Positions 51,344-60,279 of a DNA stretch of 64,000 bases are shown here, in pieces. Made by a program: the position numbers and the translations under genes. Below the pieces are notes generated by a model. The model made no database searches and had not been told where the DNA came from. It saw only the letters and a program-made list of their open reading frames with translations. Position 1 is the stretch's first letter. The number at the start of each line of letters is the position of its first letter. This stretch comes from Absicoccus intestinalis (lineage in GTDB: Bacteria > Bacillota_I > Bacilli_A > Erysipelotrichales > Erysipelotrichaceae), in NCBI RefSeq assembly GCF_033971885.1, contig NZ_JALBUS010000010.1, positions 11,420-75,419 of the forward strand, written 5' to 3'.

Positions 51344-51365
51344 ACCCACATTCAATCATGTGGGT
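51344..51365 (-). terminator. Terminator of the surface-protein gene
   Basis: ACCCACAT and ATGTGGGT form an 8-bp stem around a 6-base loop, followed by a T-rich minus-strand tract. Confidence 0.85.
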
Positions 51366-51371
51366 CAAAAG

Positions 51372-53012
51372 CTATTCACTTTTTATCTTCTTACGAACGG
51401 AAATCATACCAATGATGGCCATGCCACATAATACTGTATAAGATACATATTGACTCGCTACCGCAGTATTGACATTTGTCGGTACATCCATCGCTTTGGC
51501 TTCATTATAAAGCTTGGTATAGGTCTTCTGGATACGTTTGGTCAAGATCGAATTCACTTGAATTTTTTCGGAGGCACTCAAACGATCCCATGCTGATTTG
51601 GAACTTAAGATGCGTTGATAATTGGTATAATTGGCACGCTCATAAACAACACCTGTGGAACTGGTCAAATAGGTATTCACAAATGCCTGTGCCGTTGTGG
51701 AAGCACTTGTTTTCTCTTTGATCACAACGTTAAATGCTTGTTCAGAAATATTCGTTGCCGTTGGTGTAGTGGTTGTTGGTGTGACCTTTTGTGTTGTGGT
51801 TGATAAAGATGTACTTGTTTGCGCTTGGACCACGACTGGTTCGATCACTTTTTCAGAAGCAATTGTATATGGTGAAAAGGCACTCGTTGAAATGGTCACT
51901 TCTGTCGCATTATCACTCGTACCGACACTTTTTACATCACCATCACCAGAATCATGAATAACCGATACATTGGTTCCGGCATCAAATTGGTCCGTCGATA
52001 ATTTGACTTCTACCGCTTTGCGAGGCTCGACCTCTTTGCCATCTTTCCAAAAGGAAATATCAACACTGATGGCTTGATCCACATTCTCACCTAAGACAGC
52101 TTTCGCATCGGCCAATGCCGATTGTGTATCCAAAGGAATAACGACCATTTGGGTTCCTTGCTCAAACGCCCCCGCTTGTGCATATACCGTCACTTTGACA
52201 TGGTTTGCACAACCGGTAAATACCACGGTTTGCGTATTCAACAAAGGCTGGGTATTTTCAACGACCGTTGCTTGTTCATCTTGTTTTGTTGCGGTGTTCT
52301 CTTCTTGTTTGGTTGAAGAAGATGGATTCGTTGCCGCATTGGAACGGTTTTCCGTTTCATTCGAACGATTGGTCTCTGGTTGTGAATCCGTCGTTGTTTC
52401 TTGCGAAGACGATGCACTCGGTTGTGAAGTTCCTTCACTTGTTGGTGTACTCGATAACGAAGTCGTTTCGTTTGATGGCGAATGGGTTTGCGTAGTTGAT
52501 TGCGACAAAGCTTCGTTCGAAGTCAAATGAGTTGGTGTACTCGATGGCGAGGATGTTTCTTTCGATGTTGACAAATTTTCTTGCGTCGCTTCTTCTTCCT
52601 GCTTTTTCTTTTCGGCTTCTTGTTGTGCTTTGATTGCTGCATCCTTATCCTTCGCTGCTTTCAACAAAGAATCATACGTTGGATACGCATTTTCCGTATT
52701 CTTTTTGATCAATGCATCGATGGCTTCTTTTTTGGTATCATCCTTAGCCAATTCCTGATAGGTTGTTTCACTATCAAGGATCGTCTGATAGTTCGTATCA
52801 TCCACAGCCTTAAAGGCTTCATAAACGGTTTTATTGTCCACTATTTTTTTATTGCTTAAACAATACTTTATAAAATCTTCTGGAGTTTCGATCTTTACTT
52901 CTGTGATTGGTGTTGTGCTTGTGCTTTCCGCATGAATGGGCATTGCCATTGGAATTATCATCGAAGATGAAATCAATACGGAAGCCATGGCCTGTTTTAA
53001 TGAAAACTTCAT
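51372..53012 (-). CDS. Secreted, membrane-anchored Thr/Ser-rich surface protein
   Basis: I start at 53012, directly after GGAGGGTGATC, giving 546 residues. There is a signal peptide (residues 1-28, cut near PIHAES) and a C-terminal membrane helix (519-538) with a RKKIKSE tail but no LPXTG motif. Between them lie a helical repeat (about 46-122), a KE-rich stretch, a Ser/Thr/Pro/Asn/Gln stalk (145-250), a beta domain (263-385, ending AFSPYTI, a pattern common in Firmicute surface proteins) and a second copy of the helical repeat (442-508). The stalk includes an imperfect 30-residue repeat. It is probably a cell-surface stalk or adhesin. Confidence 0.75.
   Translation of the reverse strand: MKFSLKQAMASVLISSSMIIPMAMPIHAESTSTTPITEVKIETPEDFIKYCLSNKKIVDNKTVYEAFKAVDDTNYQTILDSETTYQELAKDDTKKEAIDALIKKNTENAYPTYDSLLKAAKDKDAAIKAQQEAEKKKQEEEATQENLSTSKETSSPSSTPTHLTSNEALSQSTTQTHSPSNETTSLSSTPTSEGTSQPSASSSQETTTDSQPETNRSNETENRSNAATNPSSSTKQEENTATKQDEQATVVENTQPLLNTQTVVFTGCANHVKVTVYAQAGAFEQGTQMVVIPLDTQSALADAKAVLGENVDQAISVDISFWKDGKEVEPRKAVEVKLSTDQFDAGTNVSVIHDSGDGDVKSVGTSDNATEVTISTSAFSPYTIASEKVIEPVVVQAQTSTSLSTTTQKVTPTTTTPTATNISEQAFNVVIKEKTSASTTAQAFVNTYLTSSTGVVYERANYTNYQRILSSKSAWDRLSASEKIQVNSILTKRIQKTYTKLYNEAKAMDVPTNVNTAVASQYVSYTVLCGMAIIGMISVRKKIKSE
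52441..52620. repeat. Imperfect 90-bp tandem repeat in the surface-protein stalk
   Basis: GTTGGTGTACTCGAT occurs at 52441 and again at 52531, exactly 90 bases (30 codons) apart and in the same frame, with similar flanking codons (LSSTPT and PSSTPT in the protein). The second unit is more divergent towards its far end. Confidence 0.55.
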
Positions 53013-53072
53013 GATCACCCTCCTATCACTCATTACCATATTCTACCCTAAAAATCCATAGACGTCTAGCAA

Positions 53073-53097
53073 ATAAAAAAAGGAGCCGGAGCTCCTT
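53073..53097 (-). terminator. Terminator of glgP
   Basis: AAGGAGC and GCTCCTT pair around CGGA, followed on the minus strand by seven T residues. The glgP stop codon overlaps the stem. Confidence 0.85.
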
Positions 53098-55501
53098 AGA
53101 ATGTAACTTTGTCCAAGTTCCAGATTTGGGTTGCATACTCTTCAATGGTACGATCACTTGAGAAATAACCCGATTTCGCAATGTTGATCAACATCGTACG
53201 GGCCCAATTATTGGTATCGCGATAACGCGCTTCCACATGATTTTGCGCTTGGGAATAAGCCCCAAAATCAGCCAATACAAAGAATTCATCCCCTTGCGTC
53301 AAGATATCGTTATAGATCAAACGGAATGCATCTGGATCCTTTGTCCAATATCCATTACGTAAAGAATCAATGACCCGGCGAATCTCATCGTGTGTACGAT
53401 AATAATCCCAAGAATGATAGGCTTGTTCGTGTTTTAAATGGTTGATATCTTCAACATGTAAACCGAAGATTTCCGCATTTTCTTCTCCTACTTGATCAAC
53501 GATCTCTACATTGGCACCATCTAAAGTTCCCAATGTCAACGCTCCATTCATCATGTATTTCATATTTCCCGTACCACTTGCTTCTTTACCAGCGGTAGAA
53601 ATTTGTTCTGAAACATCGGCTGCAGGAATCAAGATTTCGGCAACGGATACAGAATAGTTAGGAATAAAGACAACCTTCAAGAATTCATTGGTTTCTGGAT
53701 CGTTGTTTACACGATCCGCTACAATGTTGATCAATTTAATAATTTCTTTCGCTAAATAATAACTTGGTGCCGCTTTTGCCGAGAAGAAGAACGTTCTCGG
53801 ATAAATACGATAATTTGGATCCTCTTTCATATGCATGTATACATTCATGACATTAAAGATATTCAATAATTGTCGTTTGTATGCATGTAAACGTTTGGAC
53901 TGACAATCAAAAATGGAATCGACATTGATATCAATATTCATTGTCTTCTTGACATAATCGGCCAAAATTTGTTTGCGTTGTTTCTTCACATCCATGAATT
54001 TTTGTTGAAGAATTGGATCTTCTACATAAGGCATTAAATCTTGTAATTTTTCTGGATCTGTTTTAAAGGCATCACCAATGGTATCTTCCAACAAACTAGT
54101 TAATTGTGGGTTGCAATACATCAACCAACGACGATGCGTAATTCCATTGGTCTTGTTGTTGAAAAGATTTGGTTCAATGGTCGCAAAATCTTTAAATACA
54201 TCATCCACCAAGATTTGGGAATGCAGTTTCGCAACACCATTGACACTATGACTACCAACAATGGCTAAGTTGGCCATATGAACTTGTCCTTCACGCAATA
54301 CCGCAACATTTGGATAAATGGCACATAAACCAAGATGATCCACTTCAAACTTCCAACGACGATCAATTTCTTCAATGATCATATAAATACGTGGTAACAA
54401 TTTTTGTACCGTTTGTTGTGGCCATTTTTCCAATGCTTCCGCCATGACCGTATGGTTGGTATATGCAACGGTTCCCTTGACAATTTTCCATGCATCATCC
54501 CATTCATAATCGTATTCATCACATAGAATACGCATAAGTTCTGGAATGACCAATACCGGATGCGTATCATTCAATTGAATGGCGACTTTGTCTGGTAAGT
54601 TATCCAAAGATGGATATACTTGTAAATGACTTTCTATAATTTGTGAAAGTCCCGCACAAACAAAGAAATATTCTTGTTTCAAACGAAGCTCTTTGCCTTC
54701 TGGCGTAGAGTCATCTGGATATACATTCGCCGTCAATGCGGTGACATCATCTAAGTATTCATTTAAATTTCCGGTAGGTGCTGTATCTTCATCGACTTCC
54801 GCATCCCACAAACGTAAGGTATTGGTTGTTTTGGTATGATACCCAATGATTGGTTCATCATAAGGTACAGCCCGGACAACAAAATCTGGATGATGGAATG
54901 TCTCAAATTTTCCTTTGTCATTGATATATCCATCTACATATCCACCAAATTTAACACGAACACCATGATATGGCTTCCATACTTCCCAAACATTGCCATA
55001 CTTTAACCAGCAATCTGGCATCTCTACTTGTTCATCATTTTCGATACGTTGTTTGAATAATCCATAACGATAACGAATGCAGTTTCCGTTTCCTGCATAA
55101 TTCAAGGAAGCAAGAGAATCCATGAAACAAGCGGCTAAACGTCCCAAACCGCCATTTCCTAATCCGGCATCACTTTCGATTTCTTCTAAATCGTTGATAT
55201 CCATGCCTAATTCTTTTAATCCTTGACTCACTGTATCATAGATACCTAAGTTCATTAAGTTGCTGGTCAACAAACGACCCATTAAGAATTCCATCGAAAA
55301 GTAGTATAACTGCTTTGTCTGATGCTTCTTGACGGCATTCTTTGTTGCTTTCCAATTGCTGTTGGCATATTCACGGATCATATTTCCTAAAGCCAAATAT
55401 CGTTCTACATTTGATGTATCTTCAAAATCCCGGCCATACATGTCAGATGTTGTTTCTTTAAAGCGCTCAACAAATAATGCTTCAGAATTGAAACTGTTCA
55501 T
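53096..55501 (-). CDS. glgP: Glycogen/starch phosphorylase
   Basis: The 801-residue enzyme releases glucose 1-phosphate from alpha-1,4-glucans with pyridoxal phosphate. It shows YYFSMEFLMGRLL, GLGNGGLGRLAACFMDSLA, KTNGITHRRWL, the PLP region GTGNMKYMMNGALTLGTLDGANVEI with its lysine near residue 645, and NYSVSVAE. No other glycogen gene is in the window, so it stands apart from glgBCDA. Confidence 0.97.
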   Translation of the reverse strand: MNSFNSEALFVERFKETTSDMYGRDFEDTSNVERYLALGNMIREYANSNWKATKNAVKKHQTKQLYYFSMEFLMGRLLTSNLMNLGIYDTVSQGLKELGMDINDLEEIESDAGLGNGGLGRLAACFMDSLASLNYAGNGNCIRYRYGLFKQRIENDEQVEMPDCWLKYGNVWEVWKPYHGVRVKFGGYVDGYINDKGKFETFHHPDFVVRAVPYDEPIIGYHTKTTNTLRLWDAEVDEDTAPTGNLNEYLDDVTALTANVYPDDSTPEGKELRLKQEYFFVCAGLSQIIESHLQVYPSLDNLPDKVAIQLNDTHPVLVIPELMRILCDEYDYEWDDAWKIVKGTVAYTNHTVMAEALEKWPQQTVQKLLPRIYMIIEEIDRRWKFEVDHLGLCAIYPNVAVLREGQVHMANLAIVGSHSVNGVAKLHSQILVDDVFKDFATIEPNLFNNKTNGITHRRWLMYCNPQLTSLLEDTIGDAFKTDPEKLQDLMPYVEDPILQQKFMDVKKQRKQILADYVKKTMNIDINVDSIFDCQSKRLHAYKRQLLNIFNVMNVYMHMKEDPNYRIYPRTFFFSAKAAPSYYLAKEIIKLINIVADRVNNDPETNEFLKVVFIPNYSVSVAEILIPAADVSEQISTAGKEASGTGNMKYMMNGALTLGTLDGANVEIVDQVGEENAEIFGLHVEDINHLKHEQAYHSWDYYRTHDEIRRVIDSLRNGYWTKDPDAFRLIYNDILTQGDEFFVLADFGAYSQAQNHVEARYRDTNNWARTMLINIAKSGYFSSDRTIEEYATQIWNLDKVTF

Positions 55502-55581
55502 ATTTGTCCTCCCAAACTTTCAATTGGTATTAAGATATAACGATTCGAAGGAAAAATCAAGTATTTACGGATGCTTAAAAT

Positions 55582-56067
55582 TTACTTTCGCTTATTTACA
55601 CTGCCTACCCAATAATATCCAATTCCTTTGCGAACACCAATACGCTCTTTGCCAATTTTTTTACGAAGTCCCATAATAAATACACTCAACGTATTATCTT
55701 GGATCTCAGCTTTGGAATGACTTAATAAATCAATCAAAATATCACGGGTCAATACAATATGGGCATTTTGTAGAAATGCTTCCAATAAGAGTAATTCACT
55801 TGGTGTACAAGCTATTTCTTGCTGATTGATCGTAACTTTTTTGTTCATTCGATCATAAACCAATCCGTCTGATTCAAAATAACGATATTCTAAAGGCACT
55901 CCCATCGAAAAATAGGCACGTAATAGATCTTCATTATAATGACGAAGAAGCTTCGCAAAACCATCTTCATTTATGGTATATTCACCATTTTCTGTTTTTT
56001 GATATAGATCATGCTGTTCTACATACTCTGCAAGAACACGACTATGGATCTGAATTGATTTTGTCAT
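55582..56067 (-). CDS. Stand-alone OmpR-type winged-helix DNA-binding protein
   Basis: The 161-residue protein ends in a Trans_reg_C winged helix (about 70-155: VTINQQEIACTPSELLLLEAFLQNAHIVLTRDILIDLL, then DNTLSVFIMGLRKKIG and GVRKGIGYYWV). The first 65 residues are not a receiver domain: there is no acidic pocket or conserved lysine. Activity cannot be set by ordinary phosphorylation. No histidine kinase is nearby. Targets are unknown; the divIC-mnmG neighbourhood gives no clear hint. Confidence 0.8.
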   Translation of the reverse strand: MTKSIQIHSRVLAEYVEQHDLYQKTENGEYTINEDGFAKLLRHYNEDLLRAYFSMGVPLEYRYFESDGLVYDRMNKKVTINQQEIACTPSELLLLEAFLQNAHIVLTRDILIDLLSHSKAEIQDNTLSVFIMGLRKKIGKERIGVRKGIGYYWVGSVNKRK

Positions 56068-56115
56068 ATTTTATATCCTTTCTCCCATAGAAAAAGTGGC
56101 TAAAATGCCACTTCC

Positions 56116-56427
56116 TTAGTTGTTCGTATCATCGTTAGAAAATTTAAATACTTGTTCTCCTTCTTTTGTTACAAGATATTTGCCTCGGGCAATATATTCA
56201 ATATAATCAGGATCCGATAAATCTTTTTTCTTTTTCGTCAATTCTTTTTTCTCAGCCTTTAAAGCACTTTGCTTCTGCTGCGTATCCGAAATACTGCGAT
56301 GCAGATCATACATCGTTTTTAACTCGGAAAAACCAGAAAAAATCATCAAAGCGGCGCAAAGAACCATAGCCAGCTTTAACATCGGTGATAATCTTCTTCG
56401 CTTTTTCTTATTATGAGATCTGGCCAT
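56116..56427 (-). CDS. divIC: Septum formation initiator DivIC/FtsB family
   Basis: The 103-residue bitopic protein has a basic cytosolic N-terminus (MARSHNKKKRRRL), one membrane helix (about 17-35), a coiled coil (KTMYDLHRSISDTQQKQSALKAEKKELTKKK) and the family end DPDYIEYIARGKYLVTKEGEQVFKF. It belongs to the divisome complex with FtsL/DivIB. It lies 9 bases after mnmG. Confidence 0.87.
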   Translation of the reverse strand: MARSHNKKKRRRLSPMLKLAMVLCAALMIFSGFSELKTMYDLHRSISDTQQKQSALKAEKKELTKKKKDLSDPDYIEYIARGKYLVTKEGEQVFKFSNDDTNN

Positions 56428-56436
56428 ATGCTCCTC

Positions 56437-58284
56437 CTATCGAACTTTCATTGCCAATACCGCAATATCACTCGGATTAATTCCTGAAATACGACTTGCT
56501 TGCCCTAAAGTTTGTGGACGAACAGCATCCAATTTTTGTCGTGCCTCTAAAGAAATATTGTCCATATGCGCATAATCCAAATCCTCTGGCAAGGCAACAG
56601 ATTCCATTTCTTGTAGATGCCGGGCATCTCGCTTTGCTTTCTCGATATACCCCTTATATTTTACATCAATTTCAATATGTTGATTCATAAAATGGCCAAA
56701 ATTGACACCTGTAATGGATGAAAGACCCTCAATCGTCACTTTAGGACGCTTTAATAATTCAATTTCCTTCATACCACGATCGGTTGGCGTAAATCCCAAA
56801 GAAGTCAAATAGGTATTCAGTGCTTGATCGGCTTTCACATGCGTTTGTGATAAAACTTGTTTGGCTTGTTGCACAGCTTCTCGCTTTTGACAATATTGAT
56901 CATACCTTTCTTTCGATACACAACCTATTTGGTAGCCTAGTTCCAACAAGCGTTCTTCCGCATTATCATGACGCAACAACAAGCGATATTCCGCACGACT
57001 TGTCAATAAACGATAAGGTTCTTTTGTTCCTTTGGTGCATAAATCATCGATCATGACACCAATATATGCTTGATCTCGACGCAACACAAAGGGCGCTTTT
57101 CCATCGACTTTTAAAGCCGCATTGATCCCCGCCATCAATCCTTGACCTGCCGCTTCTTCATAACCACTTGTACCATTGACTTGACCTGCCGTAAATAAAT
57201 TTTCGACAATTTTATTTTCCATATTTGGCTTCATCTGCAAAGGATCAATAGCATCGTATTCAATCGCATAGGCATATTTTTTAATCGTACAATGCTCCAA
57301 ACCAGGCAAAGAATGCACCATTTCTTCTTGTACATCAATCGGCATAGACGTCGAAAAACCTTGCACATACGTTGTATCCATCGACAAAGATTCCGGTTCT
57401 AAGAACAATTGATGACGAGGCTTATCCGCAAACCGCACAAGCTTATCTTCAATACTTGGACAATATCGTGGGCCTACCCCTTTTACTAATCCCGAATACA
57501 TCGCCGAATCATGTAAATGTGAACGAATGATCTCATGGGTTTTGGGCATCGTATAAATCAAATGACAGACTTCTTGTTGATCAAATGGTAATACATCTTC
57601 GGGTTGTGTCGTTTCACTAAAGCGCAAAAACGCATTGGTGCCTGGTTGTACACTCGTTTTGGAAAAATCAATCGTATTGGTCAAAACACGAGGTGGTGTC
57701 CCTGTTTTTAAACGAAACGTTCGAATACCGGCTTGACGTAAACTTTCCGAAAGCGATTGTATCGTCGGTTGTTCTTCTGGTCCCGATTCCGTAGCTGTAT
57801 GTCCTCGCAAAACCGAAGAAGACATATATGTTCCAGTCGTAAGAACAACGCTCTTGCCCCACAATTCGGTACCATCCGTACATCGCACACCCTCGATTCG
57901 ATGATTTTTGATCATCAAAGAATGAGCCATTTTCTCAACCACCGTTAAATTCGGTGTATGAGAGAGCGTTTCTTTCATAAATTTTTTATAAGCAACTTTA
58001 TCACTTTGTACCCGCAAAGACCATACCCCTGGTCCTTTGGTCGTATTTAACATTTTAAACTGTAGGGCCGTGCGATCGGCGGCAATGGGCATCAAACCAC
58101 CCAAAGCATCAATTTCACGAACAACGATTCCTTTGGCCGGACCACCAACACTTGGATTGCAAGGCATCGAACCCGCCATATCCAAAGAAAGGGTCAATAA
58201 AGCGGTTTGTTTCTGCATTCGACTTGCAGCCATCGCCGCTTCAATACCGGCATGACCAGCACCAATCACAATGACATCATACAT
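56437..58284 (-). CDS. mnmG: tRNA uridine-5-carboxymethylaminomethyl modification enzyme MnmG (GidA)
   Basis: The 615-residue FAD protein has the N-terminal GAGHAGIEAAMAASRM, MPCNPSVGGPAKGIVVREIDALGG, ALQFKMLNTTKGPGVWSLRVQSDK and the C-terminal ASRISGINPSDIAVL. It partners MnmE for wobble-uridine modification. It abuts the flippase gene (stop followed directly by ATG) and precedes divIC. Confidence 0.97.
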   Translation of the reverse strand: MYDVIVIGAGHAGIEAAMAASRMQKQTALLTLSLDMAGSMPCNPSVGGPAKGIVVREIDALGGLMPIAADRTALQFKMLNTTKGPGVWSLRVQSDKVAYKKFMKETLSHTPNLTVVEKMAHSLMIKNHRIEGVRCTDGTELWGKSVVLTTGTYMSSSVLRGHTATESGPEEQPTIQSLSESLRQAGIRTFRLKTGTPPRVLTNTIDFSKTSVQPGTNAFLRFSETTQPEDVLPFDQQEVCHLIYTMPKTHEIIRSHLHDSAMYSGLVKGVGPRYCPSIEDKLVRFADKPRHQLFLEPESLSMDTTYVQGFSTSMPIDVQEEMVHSLPGLEHCTIKKYAYAIEYDAIDPLQMKPNMENKIVENLFTAGQVNGTSGYEEAAGQGLMAGINAALKVDGKAPFVLRRDQAYIGVMIDDLCTKGTKEPYRLLTSRAEYRLLLRHDNAEERLLELGYQIGCVSKERYDQYCQKREAVQQAKQVLSQTHVKADQALNTYLTSLGFTPTDRGMKEIELLKRPKVTIEGLSSITGVNFGHFMNQHIEIDVKYKGYIEKAKRDARHLQEMESVALPEDLDYAHMDNISLEARQKLDAVRPQTLGQASRISGINPSDIAVLAMKVR

Positions 58285-59901
58285 TTATTGTGCCTCCTTT
58301 TTAGGTCGTCCAATATGCACATGAAAAGCTAATTCAGGAACTTTCAAGGCAATTGTAACAAGCATGAATACCAACAAACTAATCAATCCATTGATACACA
58401 TCGTAATGAAGCATACGATCTTACGCGAAGAAACACTACCTAAACCAAGATGTGTCAACACCATCGATGTGATCCACAAAGCCACTAAACCAATGCATAC
58501 TCGAATCACAATTTGTCCTACGCGTTTATAAGAAATATGATAATGGATCTTTATTTGTCGCAGATTGGAAAAGAATAAATAACCATCTGCAATCAAAGAA
58601 GCCAATACGGCACCACCAAATCCCATCATCATCGTCATCGGTACCATCAAGACACCCTTTATGATCGCATTGATGATCATTCTTTTTAAGACGAGGGATT
58701 GCAGTTTTAATGCCATCATCAAATTGGTTACTACTGGTAATAAAGTACCGGTTATGGCTTCCAGCGTCAACCATTGTAAGACCATGGTACTGGTATTTAG
58801 ATCATCCGTATAAAATAAGGTATAGTTCAATGGTGCTGCATAAGCAAATAAACAAAAAGATACTGGTAAACCTATATATAATACGACACCCAAACAATCC
58901 ACCACATTTTTTTGGATCAATCGCTTATTATGTTTGGTCAAAGCCGAGGTGATATGGGGAATAATGGCAGCCGTAAATCCAGGCGCTAAGACCATAGGAA
59001 TGGCCGTCATTTTGACTCCAACATAGGTAGTCGCCGAAATAATCGAAGATACTTTCGCTTCACTTGGATAGTAGGCTTTCAATCCAGCTGGCAATAATAC
59101 CGCATTATAAATTTGTTGGCTATATCCCAACAAAGAAGAAATTAAATAAGGGATGGCCAAAATAACCAATTCCTTAATGATCTCATTGCGTTTTAAAGCA
59201 GGTGTTGTTTGTGCTTTGGCTTGGACAACAATTTCCTGTGATCTTGCCTTATCAAAATGATGAATTTGAAGAATACCAGCAATGGCAGCTACCGTGGTCG
59301 ATAAGACCGATGCATACAATGCCCATTTTCGTTCCCAATGAAAAACATAGACCAATAAACAGGCGGCTGATAATAAAAAACCAACTCGGAAAATTTGTTC
59401 GAAGGCTTGAGAAAAGGCATATTCACCCATTTCTTTCAGACCTTGATAATATCCACGAAAAGCAGACAATACGGGCACAAAAAATAAGGCAATGGCTAAG
59501 ATACGCAAAACATTGGCCATGATGGTCGGATCACCAGCCACCATCAATGGTGCTAGCGCCCCAGAAAAGGCCATCAATAACAACATGCCAATAAAGCCTA
59601 AAAGCGATAACATCGCAATTGACACTTTTTTGACCAATAAAACCGTTTTAGAATCATCTAATACCGTATATTTTGAAACCATGGTCGCAATTGCGAATGG
59701 AAATCCAGCTGTAAATACATTCAGTACATATGAATATATATTATAGGCTTGGCCATAATATCCCATATATTTGACATTCCCTAAGATACTAGAAAATGGA
59801 ATGGCATAAATGATACCTATTAATTTTGCAACAAAAAGCCCGCCAGTTCCAACAAGTCCTGACAGGATGATCGACTTTTTTACTTTGGATTGATTTTCCA
59901 T
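58285..59901 (-). CDS. MATE/MOP-superfamily flippase (SpoVB/MurJ-like)
   Basis: I start at 59901 (MENQSKVKKSIILSG), with AAAGGGGA upstream, giving 538 residues. There are about fourteen membrane helices with GLVGTGGLFVAKLIGIIYAIPFSSILG at the start, MGYYGQAYNIYSYVLNV, and FRGYYQGLKEMGEYAFSQAFEQIFR, the SpoVB/YtgP pattern for lipid-linked cell-wall precursor flippases. It is the first gene before mnmG. Sporulation genes are absent nearby, so a general cell-wall role is more likely than a spore role. Confidence 0.87.
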   Translation of the reverse strand: MENQSKVKKSIILSGLVGTGGLFVAKLIGIIYAIPFSSILGNVKYMGYYGQAYNIYSYVLNVFTAGFPFAIATMVSKYTVLDDSKTVLLVKKVSIAMLSLLGFIGMLLLMAFSGALAPLMVAGDPTIMANVLRILAIALFFVPVLSAFRGYYQGLKEMGEYAFSQAFEQIFRVGFLLSAACLLVYVFHWERKWALYASVLSTTVAAIAGILQIHHFDKARSQEIVVQAKAQTTPALKRNEIIKELVILAIPYLISSLLGYSQQIYNAVLLPAGLKAYYPSEAKVSSIISATTYVGVKMTAIPMVLAPGFTAAIIPHITSALTKHNKRLIQKNVVDCLGVVLYIGLPVSFCLFAYAAPLNYTLFYTDDLNTSTMVLQWLTLEAITGTLLPVVTNLMMALKLQSLVLKRMIINAIIKGVLMVPMTMMMGFGGAVLASLIADGYLFFSNLRQIKIHYHISYKRVGQIVIRVCIGLVALWITSMVLTHLGLGSVSSRKIVCFITMCINGLISLLVFMLVTIALKVPELAFHVHIGRPKKEAQ

Positions 59902-59925
59902 AGAGCCTGTCCCCTTTGAGTTTAG

Positions 59926-59931
59926 ATTATA
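59926..59931 (-). promoter_or_regulatory. -10 box of the flippase-mnmG-divIC operon
   Basis: Minus strand TATAAT, with CTTACA after a 16-base spacer. Placed about 25 bases before the flippase ATG. Confidence 0.5.
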
Positions 59932-60000
59932 ACACATGTAGTGAAAATGTAAGCATTTTTTTGTTGACTAGTGTATCATGAAAATGAAAGTGAGGTTTGT

Positions 60001-60279
60001 ATGACACATATCGTATTTTTTAAATTAAAAGAACCAACTCCCGAAAATCAAGATCAATTAGCTGCCATTTTAAATAAAATGCAAGGAAAAATTGATCTGG
60101 TCCATGAAATGGAAGTCGGTAAAGATTTTCTTCATTCCGATCGTAGTTTTGATGTTGCCTTGATCGTTCGTTTAGACAAAGAAAACTTAGATGCCTATCA
60201 AAAAAATGCCTTGCACTGTGCTTGCAAAAAAGAATTTGCGCCATTGGTTGCCTGTTCAAAGACGGTTGATTTTGAATAA
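60001..60279 (+). CDS. Dabb-family (stress-responsive alpha/beta barrel) protein
   Basis: I start at 60001 (MTHIVFFKLKEPTPEN), preceded by GTGAGG, giving 92 residues. The dimeric alpha/beta barrel pattern is clear: HIVFFKLK, then DLVHEMEVGKDFLHSDRSFDVALIVRL. The chemical role of most members is unknown. Its TAA overlaps the ATG of the NAD(P)HX repair gene, so the two are coupled. Confidence 0.82.
   Translation: MTHIVFFKLKEPTPENQDQLAAILNKMQGKIDLVHEMEVGKDFLHSDRSFDVALIVRLDKENLDAYQKNALHCACKKEFAPLVACSKTVDFE

Noticed and set aside
51372..53012. LPXTG sortase-anchored protein
   Set aside because: No LPXTG-like motif precedes the C-terminal helix; anchoring by the membrane helix is the simpler reading.
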